NCBI GenBank assembly: GCA_025363155.1
Contig: JANYEL010000161.1
Span: 1-37,270, forward strand
DNA: 37,270 nucleotides
Origin: Moraxellaceae bacterium
GTDB lineage: Bacteria; Pseudomonadota; Gammaproteobacteria; Pseudomonadales; Moraxellaceae
Direction: 5' to 3'
Shown in pieces: positions 24,676 through 34,028 of the stretch (its first letter is position 1; the number at the start of each line of letters is the position of its first letter). The notes under the pieces were generated by a model. That model was given only the letters and a program-made list of their open reading frames with translations, was not told the DNA's origin and did no database searches. Made by a program: the position numbers and the translations under genes.

Positions 24676-25734
24676 ATGACACAAACTAATCATTTCACGA
24701 CAAAGTACCTTATGCGTCAATTTCGTTCGCAACCACCCATGGTCTCCATTTTCTATGTGAATCTGATTCTAGAGACGGTTGCACGCTTTGGCGTGACGAC
24801 GGAGGAGTTGCTGGAAGGCAGTACGTTGACGCTGGAGGATTTAGAGCGAACGGACAAACGCGTGGATTACTTTGCATTTAGTTACCTACTCAATCGCGCA
24901 GTAAAACTCACCCACGAACCCGGTCTGGGCTTCTTACTCGGTATGCAAATGCGCGTGTCTACACATGGGATGTTGGGCTATGCCGCGATGGTGTCGGGCA
25001 CATTGGGACAAGCGCTAGAACTCGCGCTGCGCTATACAGAGATTCAAACCGCAACGGTGCTACTGCACAGTGAGCAAGTCGGCGATCAAGTGATATTGAC
25101 CATCGAGCAACGCTTATCCGATTACCCGCTGGGCGAAATTGTGATTACCTTCCTCATGGTCGGTTTCGTCAAAATGGCTGAGATGCTTACGGGAAAATCC
25201 ATTCACGGTTCTGCGACAGTGACCTACCCTCGCTCTGAACACTTCAGTCGTTATGAACATTTATTACCAGGCACAGTCATTTTCGATCAGCCGTTTAACA
25301 CGCTGATTTTTCCTGCTAAAGGCTTAGAGCTGCCACTGATCATGGCCGATCCTGTTGCACTACGTCTCTCTGAAGAACAGTGCAAACGCGAGTTACAACA
25401 GTTATTAGATAGTCGCTCATTCTCACAAATTGTCCGTGAAATTTTGCTCGACGAAACTGCGGCGTTTGGTTCATTGGAAGAAGTAGCAGCACAACTGCAC
25501 ATGACCCCGCGCACTTTGCAGCGCTATCTGGCACGCGAATCATTAACCTTTAACGAACTCGTCACCTCACTTCGCAAAGAAAAGGCACAGCAACTATTGG
25601 CGCAAAATAAAGTGAGCATGCAAGAAATTGCCGAAGCGTTGGGTTATGCCGAGCCAACCAATTTTAGTCGCGCGTTTAAGACGTGGACCAATGAATCCCC
25701 ACGGGAATACCAGCTGCGGATGGCTGCGAAATAA
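24676..25734 (+). CDS. AraC-family regulator with Arabinose_bd-like domain
   Basis: The 352-residue protein has the same layout as the AlkR-like regulator: an N-terminal sensor domain (GMLGYAAMVSGTLGQALELA is typical) and a C-terminal double HTH (LEEVAAQLHMTPRTLQRYL and MQEIAEALGYAEPTNFSRAF). This subfamily often responds to fatty acids or hydrocarbons. It is divergent from the desaturase and likely regulates it. The start may be ATG 24676 or MRQFRSQ at 24712; neither has a convincing ribosome-binding site. Confidence 0.85.
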   Translation: MTQTNHFTTKYLMRQFRSQPPMVSIFYVNLILETVARFGVTTEELLEGSTLTLEDLERTDKRVDYFAFSYLLNRAVKLTHEPGLGFLLGMQMRVSTHGMLGYAAMVSGTLGQALELALRYTEIQTATVLLHSEQVGDQVILTIEQRLSDYPLGEIVITFLMVGFVKMAEMLTGKSIHGSATVTYPRSEHFSRYEHLLPGTVIFDQPFNTLIFPAKGLELPLIMADPVALRLSEEQCKRELQQLLDSRSFSQIVREILLDETAAFGSLEEVAAQLHMTPRTLQRYLARESLTFNELVTSLRKEKAQQLLAQNKVSMQEIAEALGYAEPTNFSRAFKTWTNESPREYQLRMAAK

Positions 25735-25906
25735 TTTATCTCAACTGCTTGTCTCCTTTTCCTCAGGAGAAGACTTCAAAACAAATCACAAACCTATAAC
25801 ATCCATCCTCCAAAAACCACCTTACATCCAATATTTTGCCAACCATATCACACTCGGCACATTTAATGCATTTTCCTCTATGAGCCCACACCATGGAGGA
25901 TATCAA

Positions 25907-26113
25907 ATGTGCACTCAGCCTTCTCCGAAGACGATCATCTGTCGGGATTGCGCCTACGAAATGACCATCCACTCGCTCCGCGATGAAGAGATTCCATTTC
26001 ATTTTTGTGAAAGATGTGGCGGACAAAGATTTGATATTATTAAGGTTGAAGGATTTATGCGGCAACATCCAGTGCAATTTATTAAAGATTTATTGCACAC
26101 CAAGATTTTCTGA
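25907..26113 (+). CDS. Small zinc-ribbon protein
   Basis: The 68-residue protein has C-x2-C at CRDC and a second C-x2-C at CERCGG about 20 residues later, a typical four-cysteine zinc ribbon. The start is well supported by GGAGGA eight bases before the ATG at 25907. The longer frame open upstream of it overlaps the AraC gene and is not needed. I do not recognise the family; small zinc ribbons may bind nucleic acid or protein partners. Confidence 0.65.
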   Translation: MCTQPSPKTIICRDCAYEMTIHSLRDEEIPFHFCERCGGQRFDIIKVEGFMRQHPVQFIKDLLHTKIF

Positions 26114-26275
26114 ATTCAGCAAAAAAGTGAACAGGGAGAAAGATAAAATGGATTTTATTTTTGACGCAACCTGACAAAATCTGTCACAGAAATATGAACC
26201 AAGTCTCAGAAAATTGTTTTAGATTTTAGTCATGAAATCAGTTATTTGACGTAGGGTTAATTTGCTCAAAAAAAA

Positions 26276-26310
26276 CGCGACTCAATAGCATGATTACTAT
26301 TTAAGCCGCG
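26276..26310 (-). terminator. Terminator of the DUF445 gene
   Basis: CGCGACT (26276-26282) pairs with AGCCGCG (26304-26310), one pair being G-U in RNA, and an inner CAATAG-type helix extends the stem. Eight As at 26268-26275 form the U-tract for the minus strand. Confidence 0.75.
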
Positions 26311-26346
26311 CTGATTGCATTCAACTTGTACGGATATACGTGCAAA

Positions 26347-27576
26347 TTACAACATGAAGTGAATTTGCAATTCACCCACTAGAAAACCAAGTGCCGCACC
26401 GACTAGGATCAGGGACCATTCATCTTCTTTAAAAGCAGGACGCAACATCCCTTCAAACTCTTCTGGCGTCAGCTTTTGCATACGCTCAACCAAAGTATTA
26501 CGAATATCCATCGCATCTTCAGCATAAGACTCTATATGTTTCATTGTGGTTGGTAACTGAGCCAAAATACGCTGAGCCACTTGTTCTTTGATATTGCGAT
26601 ATTGCTCGCCGCCAAGCGCGTAAACCACTAATGGACGAACAATGCCTGATTGTGCGTCAATCACTTCTTTCACATGACGATTCACTAATGCAATGACTCT
26701 ATCCGAATGCGTCCCCGAAAAAAGCTCTTCCATCATATTGCCTGATGTCAGAATCTGTTTAGAAATCAATGCTGCATAATCAGTAGCAACTTCTTTTTGG
26801 CGCTTAATGAATAAACCTTGCAGCGTCATACCCATCACTTTCTTCGGGTACAGCGGTCTAAACATCATTTGCAGTGCAACCCAATCACTGAAAAAGCCGA
26901 CAAAACCACCAAAAGCGGGCAGCATCCACGGATATTGTCCTTGAGTCACAACCCAAGACAGCATCTGAACCACACCAATTGCAAAACCAAAAACAAAACC
27001 AGCATTACTGAAAAATTTGAATTCTTGTTTACCGACTTTCTTAAAAATTTCATTCAGTAAGCGTTTATCTTTTAATAAGTTATGAACCACCATGTGCTTA
27101 ATGTCAAAGTACTTAGCGACATCAGACTGCACTTCCGACATGATGTTTTCAACAATCTGCGGCGCTCTTGCTTGTACGCTACTGATCAGTTTGTTGCGCG
27201 CAAACACAGGCATGCCTTCCCACAGCCCTGGCTGGAACTCTTGTGCCACTTCACGGGTAATATCTTCAGCAGCTGCCATCAGCGGAATTGAAATTTCTTT
27301 GGCGATACGTTTTGGGTCGAGACGGGCAAAAATTTCTTCAGGCTTAATGAGCTTTGATGTCATCAGTTCAACGGCAATGGTCGCCATTTTTTGTGCTTTG
27401 CGCGGGACAATGCCTTGCCAACCAAAAATTGGCTTAATCCCTTTAAATTCAAGCGGCGCGAACATCATTTGAATGGCAATGACTTTGGTCACATAACCAA
27501 TCAAACCACTCATCAACGGAATCGACATATAGAGCCAAAAATGCTCTTGAAAGTTAGCGATGATTTCCTGCCACAT
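26347..27576 (-). CDS. DUF445-family membrane protein
   Basis: The 409-residue protein has hydrophobic segments at the N-terminus (about 13-35), in the middle (GFVFGFAIGVVQMLSW and WMLPAFGGFVGFFSDWVAL) and at the C-terminus (LILVGAALGFLVGELQIHFML). The repeated pattern NKVIAIQMMFAPLEF-like and DWVALQMMFRPLYP is characteristic of the DUF445/YjiN-like family (PF04286). Its function is not established; a role at the cell envelope is commonly assumed. It is a single-gene unit between a strong terminator and the ftsK region. Confidence 0.82.
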   Translation of the reverse strand: MWQEIIANFQEHFWLYMSIPLMSGLIGYVTKVIAIQMMFAPLEFKGIKPIFGWQGIVPRKAQKMATIAVELMTSKLIKPEEIFARLDPKRIAKEISIPLMAAAEDITREVAQEFQPGLWEGMPVFARNKLISSVQARAPQIVENIMSEVQSDVAKYFDIKHMVVHNLLKDKRLLNEIFKKVGKQEFKFFSNAGFVFGFAIGVVQMLSWVVTQGQYPWMLPAFGGFVGFFSDWVALQMMFRPLYPKKVMGMTLQGLFIKRQKEVATDYAALISKQILTSGNMMEELFSGTHSDRVIALVNRHVKEVIDAQSGIVRPLVVYALGGEQYRNIKEQVAQRILAQLPTTMKHIESYAEDAMDIRNTLVERMQKLTPEEFEGMLRPAFKEDEWSLILVGAALGFLVGELQIHFML

Positions 27577-27733
27577 ATTCGACCCTTATGACTATTATTG
27601 AACCAATATTTATGCCTAATAGCGACTTATTCTGCGATGATTCATCGCCGCGATGTGGACGTTTTTTTATAAATTCCCGCACCAACGCTAGCTTATCCTA
27701 ATTTAGCATTGAAACATCAAATGATGAGTCAAC

Positions 27734-30592
27734 TCAAACTAAAATTTCGCGTTTCCCATTCGATTGCATTGCACTGACTACACCATCCGCTTCTAACGCA
27801 TCCACAATCCGCGCCGCACGGTTATAACCGAGTGAAAACTTACGCTGAATGGCAGACGCAGAAACTTTCTTGGTTTCCATGATGAAGGTAACGACTTCGC
27901 CATAGAGTGGATCGCGCTCTTGATCTCCATCCGATGACTCATAACCACCACCTTTACTTGGCGCATATTCATCAAACGCATTCAAAATATCATCAACATA
28001 ATCAGGGCTGCCGCGTTCACGCCATGCGTCACAAATACGGTTCACTTCATCATCACTAATGAATGCACCATGCACACGCTCAGGTTCATTTTTGCCTGGT
28101 GCAAGGAACAGCATATCGCCATGACCCAGCAAATACTCCGCCCCACCCTCATCCAAGATCGTCCGCGAATCCACTTTACTGTTCACCCGTAATGCCGCAC
28201 GTGTTGGAATATTTGCTTTAATCAAACCCGTGATGACGTCTACAGAAGGACGCTGTGTTGCTAAGATTAAATGAATACCTGCCGCACGCGATTTCTGCGC
28301 TAGACGCTGAATGAGTTCTTCGGCTTTCTTACCAACCTGCATAATCATATCGGCGAATTCGTCGGCGACGACGACAATCATTGGCATGGTTTTCAGACGT
28401 GGTGCACGTTGTTGCAACGCGCTGTCATCAGGACGCCATAACGGATCGTACAACTCTTCGCCGCGCTCAGTTGCTTCGGTAATCTTTTGGTTATACGCCT
28501 CAAGGTTACGCACCTTCATATAAGCAAGCAGCTTATAACGACGTTCCATCTCCCCGACCGACCAATTCAGCGAACTCGCCGCGTCTTTCATGTCTGTTAC
28601 AACAGGCGTCAGAAGATGGGGAATATCATTGTAGTTCGACAGTTCCAATTGCTTCGGATCGATCAAGATCAAACGTAATTGTGACGGCGTATATTTCAAT
28701 AGCATTGATAACAACATGGCATTGATTGCCACTGATTTACCCGAACCTGTTGTTCCCGCAACCAGCATATGCGGCGCTTTCGCTAAGTCAGTTAATACAG
28801 GACGACCCGCAATGTCTTTGCCCATTGCCATGCTAATCAAGCCTTTCGGATCGCGATAAGCCTCAGTTTCAACCAGCTCAATCAGACGCACCATTTCACG
28901 ATTCGAGTTTGGTACTTCGATCCCGATATACGGTTTCCCCGGAATAACCTCAACCACACGCACCGATGCCATCGACAGTGAACGCGCCAAATCACGGGCA
29001 ATATTGGTAACTTTAGAAGCCTTCACACCGGGTGCGAGTTCTAATTCAAAGCGCGTGACCACTGGCCCCGGCTGCGCCTCAATCACTTGGGCTACGACGG
29101 CAAACTCTTTCAGTTTAATTTCTAATAAACGTGACAAACGCTCAAGCTGTTCTGGTGAATAGCTGACTTTACGCTTCGGATCAGGCAACTCGAGTAAATC
29201 CAAACTTGGCAATAGACTCAGTCCAGCACGATGCTGCGCAGTTTGCATTGCACGTGACATTGGACGACCCATCGCATCCGTCAATGGTGCATCAAAATCT
29301 TCAACCTTCGCCAATGAGCTAGGTATCTCTACTTCAGAGAATGTCGGTTCGAGATTTGGTGTGAATTCGTCAAATGCAGGCGTTATCACTTTCTCAACTT
29401 GTTGAGCTGGGGCTGCAAACTGTTGATAAGGCATTGAAATACTGTGATGTTGCTCAACAGGAAGTTGAACCACAGGCGCCGCAACGAAGTCAGCCAGCGC
29501 ATCTTCAAAAGCTGCATCCTGATCAACAGTCGAACTGATCGGGTCATTAGCTTGGACAACAGGCTGTTGTGGCTGCTCTACTTGTTCTACCACTTGATGT
29601 TCAGGAATCACATCCAAAGCACGATGGAAGAAATCATCTTCCCAATCAAACGTTGGTGCCACGCGCGTTGCCACGGGTGCAAGAACAGGCGCTACACTCG
29701 CCACATTTTCTTGTTTAAGCAAATTCAACTCAGAGGATTGGAATCCCGCAGAATCCGATTCCACATCAGTTGCAGCTTGGGCCATGACCTCTGCAAAGGA
29801 TTCTGGTTCTTTAGGGGTGAGTTGCAGATCAACTGAACTATTTGTTGTGACTATAGTTGCAGGTTCACTGAACGTATCCGACTGCACAATCTCAATCGGA
29901 GAAATGTCGGTCTGAGCATGTATTTCAGGTAGTGCAGCAGTTGCTGATGAAAGCGGTTTTGGGAACAAAGGATTAAGAGTCCGCTGCTCTGCCACTTCAT
30001 CTTTTTCAGGTTGATTGCGGTAAAACAACTCACTGAGTAGCAATGGAATCTCACCCACCGCATCAAAAGTCTTGCTCCACACCACGCCAAACGAAAAGGT
30101 AAAAATCAACAAGAACAAAGCAACAAGAACAATCGTAACAACTGCCAACGGCATCAATGCCAGCAAATGCTGAGACATCTCATAGCCTAAAATGCCACCC
30201 GCAGCATTCTGTAATGTATCAGAAGGTTCTACGCCATGCAGACCGAACAAGGTCGATACGATCACGAGCATAAATAGCTCGCCTGCATACCGAAATGGAC
30301 GTTGGACGAAACTATGCGGATACCATAATTGCACCGCTTCAAGCAGAATCAAAAACGGCAAAAACAAGGCCGCACGACCCAAAAAGCCATGCAGTAAATC
30401 CGCCATCCATGCGCCCGCGATTCCACTGGCATTGGTCACGCGCTGGGTATCACTCGACAAGTGCGTCCAGCCCGGATCAAAAGGAGTATAAGTAATCGTT
30501 GCGACCAGCGAATAGGTTCCGATAATCACCAAAAACAAAGTGATGAGCACCCGATGTGCACGCGCGTCCGTCAAAGTCGTTGCATTCAACAT
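27734..30592 (-). CDS. ftsK: DNA translocase FtsK
   Basis: The 952-residue protein has four membrane segments in the first 190 residues (FtsK_4TM), an acidic, glutamine- and valine-rich linker to about 480, and a RecA-like motor. Walker A is GTTGSGKS near residue 610, Walker B lies in [13 protein letters not shown], and the C-terminal gamma winged helix (about 888-952, with [21 protein letters not shown]) would read KOPS. It works at the division septum to bring dif sites together for XerCD and to help the divisome. All parts look intact. The linker is shorter than in E. coli FtsK (1329 residues), normal for this group. Confidence 0.96.
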   Translation of the reverse strand: MLNATTLTDARAHRVLITLFLVIIGTYSLVATITYTPFDPGWTHLSSDTQRVTNASGIAGAWMADLLHGFLGRAALFLPFLILLEAVQLWYPHSFVQRPFRYAGELFMLVIVSTLFGLHGVEPSDTLQNAAGGILGYEMSQHLLALMPLAVVTIVLVALFLLIFTFSFGVVWSKTFDAVGEIPLLLSELFYRNQPEKDEVAEQRTLNPLFPKPLSSATAALPEIHAQTDISPIEIVQSDTFSEPATIVTTNSSVDLQLTPKEPESFAEVMAQAATDVESDSAGFQSSELNLLKQENVASVAPVLAPVATRVAPTFDWEDDFFHRALDVIPEHQVVEQVEQPQQPVVQANDPISSTVDQDAAFEDALADFVAAPVVQLPVEQHHSISMPYQQFAAPAQQVEKVITPAFDEFTPNLEPTFSEVEIPSSLAKVEDFDAPLTDAMGRPMSRAMQTAQHRAGLSLLPSLDLLELPDPKRKVSYSPEQLERLSRLLEIKLKEFAVVAQVIEAQPGPVVTRFELELAPGVKASKVTNIARDLARSLSMASVRVVEVIPGKPYIGIEVPNSNREMVRLIELVETEAYRDPKGLISMAMGKDIAGRPVLTDLAKAPHMLVAGTTGSGKSVAINAMLLSMLLKYTPSQLRLILIDPKQLELSNYNDIPHLLTPVVTDMKDAASSLNWSVGEMERRYKLLAYMKVRNLEAYNQKITEATERGEELYDPLWRPDDSALQQRAPRLKTMPMIVVVADEFADMIMQVGKKAEELIQRLAQKSRAAGIHLILATQRPSVDVITGLIKANIPTRAALRVNSKVDSRTILDEGGAEYLLGHGDMLFLAPGKNEPERVHGAFISDDEVNRICDAWRERGSPDYVDDILNAFDEYAPSKGGGYESSDGDQERDPLYGEVVTFIMETKKVSASAIQRKFSLGYNRAARIVDALEADGVVSAMQSNGKREILV

Positions 30593-30755
30593 AAAAACAT
30601 TTACCCTAAACCAATGCCCTGCTTAAACCCAACCAAACCGATAGCCAGACCACCGATGAGACAAGAGCCAAGCAACAACCATACAAAATGACCAATGCAA
30701 CAGTCTAAACAAAATACGCGCGCGGCGCACTGATTCCCATCGTTATCGGCACAAT

Positions 30756-31688
30756 TTACACATCAAAAAACGGCGCTTTCGCCACGGCCTGACGGTATTC
30801 TTGCTCAATACGATCAACCAACTCGGCAGTAGGCACGATATCGCGAATTGAACCCACGCCATGCCCAGCACTCCACACATCTTTCCACGCTTTAATGTTC
30901 TTCACTCTTACATCTTCTGCGGTGTAATGATTCGGGTCTAATCCTGCTCGGACAATCGATGCTTTCAGATAATGAGCTGGCACACCCGAAAAAATCGGAC
31001 TAAGCACGACATCTGCCGCCGCACTTTCGATGAGGATCGTTTTATAGTCTTCGCTTGCCATCGATTCGGTCGTCGCAATAAAACGCGTACCGATGTACGC
31101 CATATCCGCGCCCAACACTTCCAGCGCACGTACAGTTTGACCATTAGAAATCGAACCGCCGACAATCAGCAACCCATCCCAAAATTCACGGATTTGCGAG
31201 ACAAACGCAAATGGATTTAACGCGCCAGTATGACCACCGGCACCACCCGTCACCAGAATCAAACCATCGACTTTTGCCGCGGCCGCTTTCTGTGCATGGC
31301 GAATCGACACCACATCATGAATGACCTTTCCGCCCCATGCATGCGCACGTTGCACCGCTTCGGTTGGATCACCAACAGAGGTAATCAATACAGGCACTTT
31401 AAACTCTTCCGCAAGGGCTAATTCTTCTTCCTTGCGATCATTCATCTTGTCCAACAGAATAATATTCACCGCGTATGGCGCTGCATTTGGATGCGTCTTT
31501 TGGAACGCTTGCATTTGCGTCAACCAATCCCGCAAATCATCCAATGTCCGCGCATTTGCCGCAGGAAATGAACCGACGACACCTGCATGACAACACGCTT
31601 GTACCAACGCTAAATTGGACACCAAGAACATCGGCGCTGCAATGATTGGAAGGCGTAAAGAAGAACCGAAAAGGGAATGAACGGACAT
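30756..31688 (-). CDS. Nitronate monooxygenase-family FMN enzyme
   Basis: The 310-residue TIM-barrel flavoprotein begins with RLPIIAAPMFLVSNLALV. It has the FMN-phosphate-binding stretch VTGGAGGHTG, IVGGSISNGQTV, and GADMAYIGTRFIATTES. These fit the 2-nitropropane dioxygenase/nitronate monooxygenase family, which oxidises nitronates; some members are enoyl reductases, so the substrate is not certain. The start is taken at ATG 31688; a TTG five codons upstream (31703) is possible. It stands alone downstream of no clear partner. Confidence 0.85.
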   Translation of the reverse strand: MSVHSLFGSSLRLPIIAAPMFLVSNLALVQACCHAGVVGSFPAANARTLDDLRDWLTQMQAFQKTHPNAAPYAVNIILLDKMNDRKEEELALAEEFKVPVLITSVGDPTEAVQRAHAWGGKVIHDVVSIRHAQKAAAAKVDGLILVTGGAGGHTGALNPFAFVSQIREFWDGLLIVGGSISNGQTVRALEVLGADMAYIGTRFIATTESMASEDYKTILIESAAADVVLSPIFSGVPAHYLKASIVRAGLDPNHYTAEDVRVKNIKAWKDVWSAGHGVGSIRDIVPTAELVDRIEQEYRQAVAKAPFFDV

Positions 31689-31842
31689 GAATACAGCTCG
31701 CAAAATGCTAAAATAAATTAGCCTTCATCGTGCTGGAAATAGCGACGATTTTCAATGTTTTATTGGAAACAAAACACATAGAATACGGAAAAGTCATTTT
31801 TATCGCTATAATCAAAATAGATTGGAAAACCAATATTTAACC

Positions 31843-32202
31843 ATGAGCCTAATTATGCAAAACGCACCCCTCACCGACGAAAAACTAAAAGAAGCCAAAA
31901 CGCTCACCATGATTATTTATGGACTTTATGCCGCATCGTTTCTTGTAGGCATTTCATGCATCGTCGCCATTATTGTGAATTACGTTAAAAAAGATGATGT
32001 TGCTGGCACATGGCTTGAAAGTCATTTTCGTTGGCAGATCAGAACTTTTTGGTTTAGCGTACTTTGGACAGTCATTGGCTGTATCACTTTCCTCATCGCA
32101 ATCGGTTGGTTCATCCTTGCCGCAAACTGCATCTGGTTTATTTATCGCATCGTCAAAGGCTTTATTTATCTGAATGATAACAAGCCAATGTATGTGGATT
32201 GA
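31843..32202 (+). CDS. DUF4870-like small membrane protein
   Basis: The protein of about 119 residues has three hydrophobic helices: TMIIYGLYAASFLVGISCIV, FWFSVLWTVIGCITFLIAIG and an overlapping final stretch to IYRIVKGFIYL. The conserved central loop contains VKKDDVAGTWLESHFRWQIRTFW, here split at the W. The pattern matches DUF4870/TMEM-type proteins common in Acinetobacter. Starts at 31843 (MSLIMQN) and 31855 (MQNAPLT) are both possible, with no clear ribosome-binding site. Function unknown. Confidence 0.75.
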   Translation: MSLIMQNAPLTDEKLKEAKTLTMIIYGLYAASFLVGISCIVAIIVNYVKKDDVAGTWLESHFRWQIRTFWFSVLWTVIGCITFLIAIGWFILAANCIWFIYRIVKGFIYLNDNKPMYVD

Positions 32203-32214
32203 GATTTTTAATAG

Positions 32215-32266
32215 GGTGCGCACTGCGCACCAAACATACAGCCTTTCATAAATTAGTGCGCAGTGC
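32215..32266. repeat. Nested inverted repeats after the DUF4870-like gene
   Basis: GGTGCGCACTGCGCACC (32215-32231) is a perfect palindrome. GCACTGCGCAC (32220-32230) also pairs with GTGCGCAGTGC (32256-32266), an 11-base arm with a 25-base loop. It may act as a terminator for the gene ending at 32202. Confidence 0.5.
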
Positions 32267-32279
32267 TATGAGATAAAAC

Positions 32280-32352
32280 TGTAGGGACGAACTGTGTTCG
32301 ACCGCTATTTACAATGTGAACGTATTAAAGGCGAACAAAGTTCTCCCCTACA
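32280..32352. repeat. 73-base MITE-like palindromic element
   Basis: The ends TGTAGGGACGAACTGTGTTC (32280 onward) and its near-complement GAACAAAGTTCTCCCCTACA (ending 32352) form an imperfect inverted repeat of about 21 bases around a short centre. Similar GTAGGGGCGAAC...GTTCGCCCCTAC elements are dispersed in many bacterial genomes. No coding potential. Confidence 0.55.
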
Positions 32353-32458
32353 TTATTCATTTCAAGATTTTTACAGGTGCGCTTTGGACACACTATTCAA
32401 ACAAACTGCGCACGATGCGTACTCTATATAATGAAATTAAATTACGAGAGCAATTGAA

Positions 32459-33046
32459 ATGACAATACCGTACAGTGTTAATCAATTGCCTTATAAAGTT
32501 GATATCAAATGCCCTTCGTGTCGGCAGCGCGCTCAATTTGAATTCGCTGCTATTCAGCGGATTCGAAATAAAGAGGATGTTGAATATTTCAAAAACAATC
32601 AATCGTTTGAATACAAAAGATTCCAAGATTCATGTGGTCATTATTGGCATGGGGCGATTTACTATGAGGGACTTCATGGGCATCCGCTATCAGCTATTCA
32701 CGAACTTCCAACTGGGTATGACGCAGCTTATTGGTCTCACTCAAAATCAGCATACACTAGCAAAGAACTAAACATTGGCTCGGTAAATTGTAATTTCTGT
32801 TCGATACGAAGAAAGCACTCCTTACAATGGCCTGAAGAAGCGTATTTCCAAATTTCATATAAAAATCATATTCTTTGGGCATACAACACAGAATCTACGA
32901 ATGAACTTAATGACTATTTAATATCAAAGTCACGAGATCGATCTAAATATAATTGGCGATACTTCTTAATGCATATCCCTACGGTCTTTAAAACGCAAAA
33001 GGCTCGCGAGCCTATTTCAAAACAGTTATCCAAATTTCAAAAATAA
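32459..33046 (+). CDS. Hypothetical protein with paired CxxC motifs
   Basis: The 195-residue protein is not recognised. It has CPSC near the N-terminus (residues 19-22) and CNFC about 100 residues later, which may bind one zinc ion, and an aromatic-rich middle (HYWHGAIYYEGLHGH). No signal peptide or membrane segment. GAGAG lies about 10 bases before the ATG. It is AT-rich and is followed by another short unknown gene on the same strand, so the pair may be an accessory insertion next to infC. Confidence 0.6.
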   Translation: MTIPYSVNQLPYKVDIKCPSCRQRAQFEFAAIQRIRNKEDVEYFKNNQSFEYKRFQDSCGHYWHGAIYYEGLHGHPLSAIHELPTGYDAAYWSHSKSAYTSKELNIGSVNCNFCSIRRKHSLQWPEEAYFQISYKNHILWAYNTESTNELNDYLISKSRDRSKYNWRYFLMHIPTVFKTQKAREPISKQLSKFQK

Positions 33047-33139
33047 ATTCTTAATTTAAGTTAGCGCAAGCCTACAGAGTCAAAAAAAACAGTGCACGGT
33101 GTGTACCCAATAGACAAAAAAAAGCAAAAGAGATTATTC

Positions 33140-33421
33140 ATGCCACGTGAACGAACTGAACTCCAACGCGCTTCAGGGAAGCTTACTTCTTCATTAGGAA
33201 AAGTATGGCATCAGCATCTTGGCGATGATGAACTATGGGAAAAATGTGATGTAGTATTAAATAAATCTCACGATTTCTTACAAGCAAAAAATGCTGAAAA
33301 CATTATTCAGCTTCTTAATGGACAAAGTATCTCTGAATACTTAGGTGAGGATTTTCTACAGCATCACCCACAAATTTTAGAGTATATTCGCGAACTTGAA
33401 AAAGCTATAAGAGATGAATAA
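33140..33421 (+). CDS. Hypothetical small helical protein
   Basis: The 93-residue protein MPRERTELQRASGKLTSSLG... is charged and probably all helical, ending in EYIRELEKAIRDE. No known motif. The start at ATG 33140 has AAAAGAGA upstream; an in-frame extension to 33092 is less likely. It lies 93 bases after the previous unknown gene and its stop codon runs straight into a terminator hairpin. Confidence 0.55.
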   Translation: MPRERTELQRASGKLTSSLGKVWHQHLGDDELWEKCDVVLNKSHDFLQAKNAENIIQLLNGQSISEYLGEDFLQHHPQILEYIRELEKAIRDE

Positions 33422-33452
33422 AAAAGCCCCACGATCACTCGCGAGGCTTTTT
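33421..33452. terminator. Bidirectional terminator between the unknown gene and infC
   Basis: AAAAAGCC (33421-33428) pairs with GGCTTTTT (33445-33452), with additional inner pairs. It gives a T-tract in both directions, so it should end both the plus-strand gene and the minus-strand thrS-infC transcript. Confidence 0.8.
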
Positions 33453-33476
33453 CATTTCAAGAAGCTAATTTAAAAA

Positions 33477-34028
33477 TTACTTCTTTTTCTTCGGGCCGAT
33501 CAACATGCCCATTTGCTTGCCTTCCATCTTCGGCGACTGCTCAACAATACCAATCTCAGCCACATCAGCTTCGATACGTTGTAATTGTTTCAGACCAATT
33601 TCTTGGTGAGCCATTTCGCGACCACGGAAGCGCAAAGTAATCTTGACCTTGTCACCTTCTTCCAAGAAGCGCTCAATCGCACGGAATTTGACTTGGTAGT
33701 CGCCTTCTTCAGTACCTGGACGAATCTTGATTTCTTTGACTTGGACTTGATGCTGCTTCTTGCGTGCATCTTTTTGCTTTTGCTTTAGATCAAACAAATG
33801 CTTGTTATAGTCCATGATCTTACACACTGGCGGCTCTGCATTGGCAACAATTTCAACCAAATCAAGCTGTACCGCTTCGGCTGCACTGATTGCCTCAGCC
33901 AGAGAAACGATACCTTTTTGTTCGCCATTTTCATCGACTAACCGGACTTGTGCGGCTTCGATTTCAGTGTTAATTGCAGGACGGCTACCTTTTGCGCCCT
34001 GCGGACTGCGTGGTTCTGGTTTGTTCAC
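33477..34028 (-). CDS. infC: Translation initiation factor IF-3
   Basis: The 183-residue protein has the N-domain motifs [16 protein letters not shown] and [17 protein letters not shown] and the C-domain [19 protein letters not shown] and [12 protein letters not shown]. It binds the 30S subunit and checks initiator tRNA and start codon. It starts with GTG, overlapping the thrS stop as GTGA, with GGAG six bases before it. In E. coli infC uses the rare AUU start for self-regulation; here the start is GTG, so that control may be weaker or different. It is followed by a terminator rather than rpmI-rplT. Confidence 0.96.
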   Translation of the reverse strand: MNKPEPRSPQGAKGSRPAINTEIEAAQVRLVDENGEQKGIVSLAEAISAAEAVQLDLVEIVANAEPPVCKIMDYNKHLFDLKQKQKDARKKQHQVQVKEIKIRPGTEEGDYQVKFRAIERFLEEGDKVKITLRFRGREMAHQEIGLKQLQRIEADVAEIGIVEQSPKMEGKQMGMLIGPKKKK

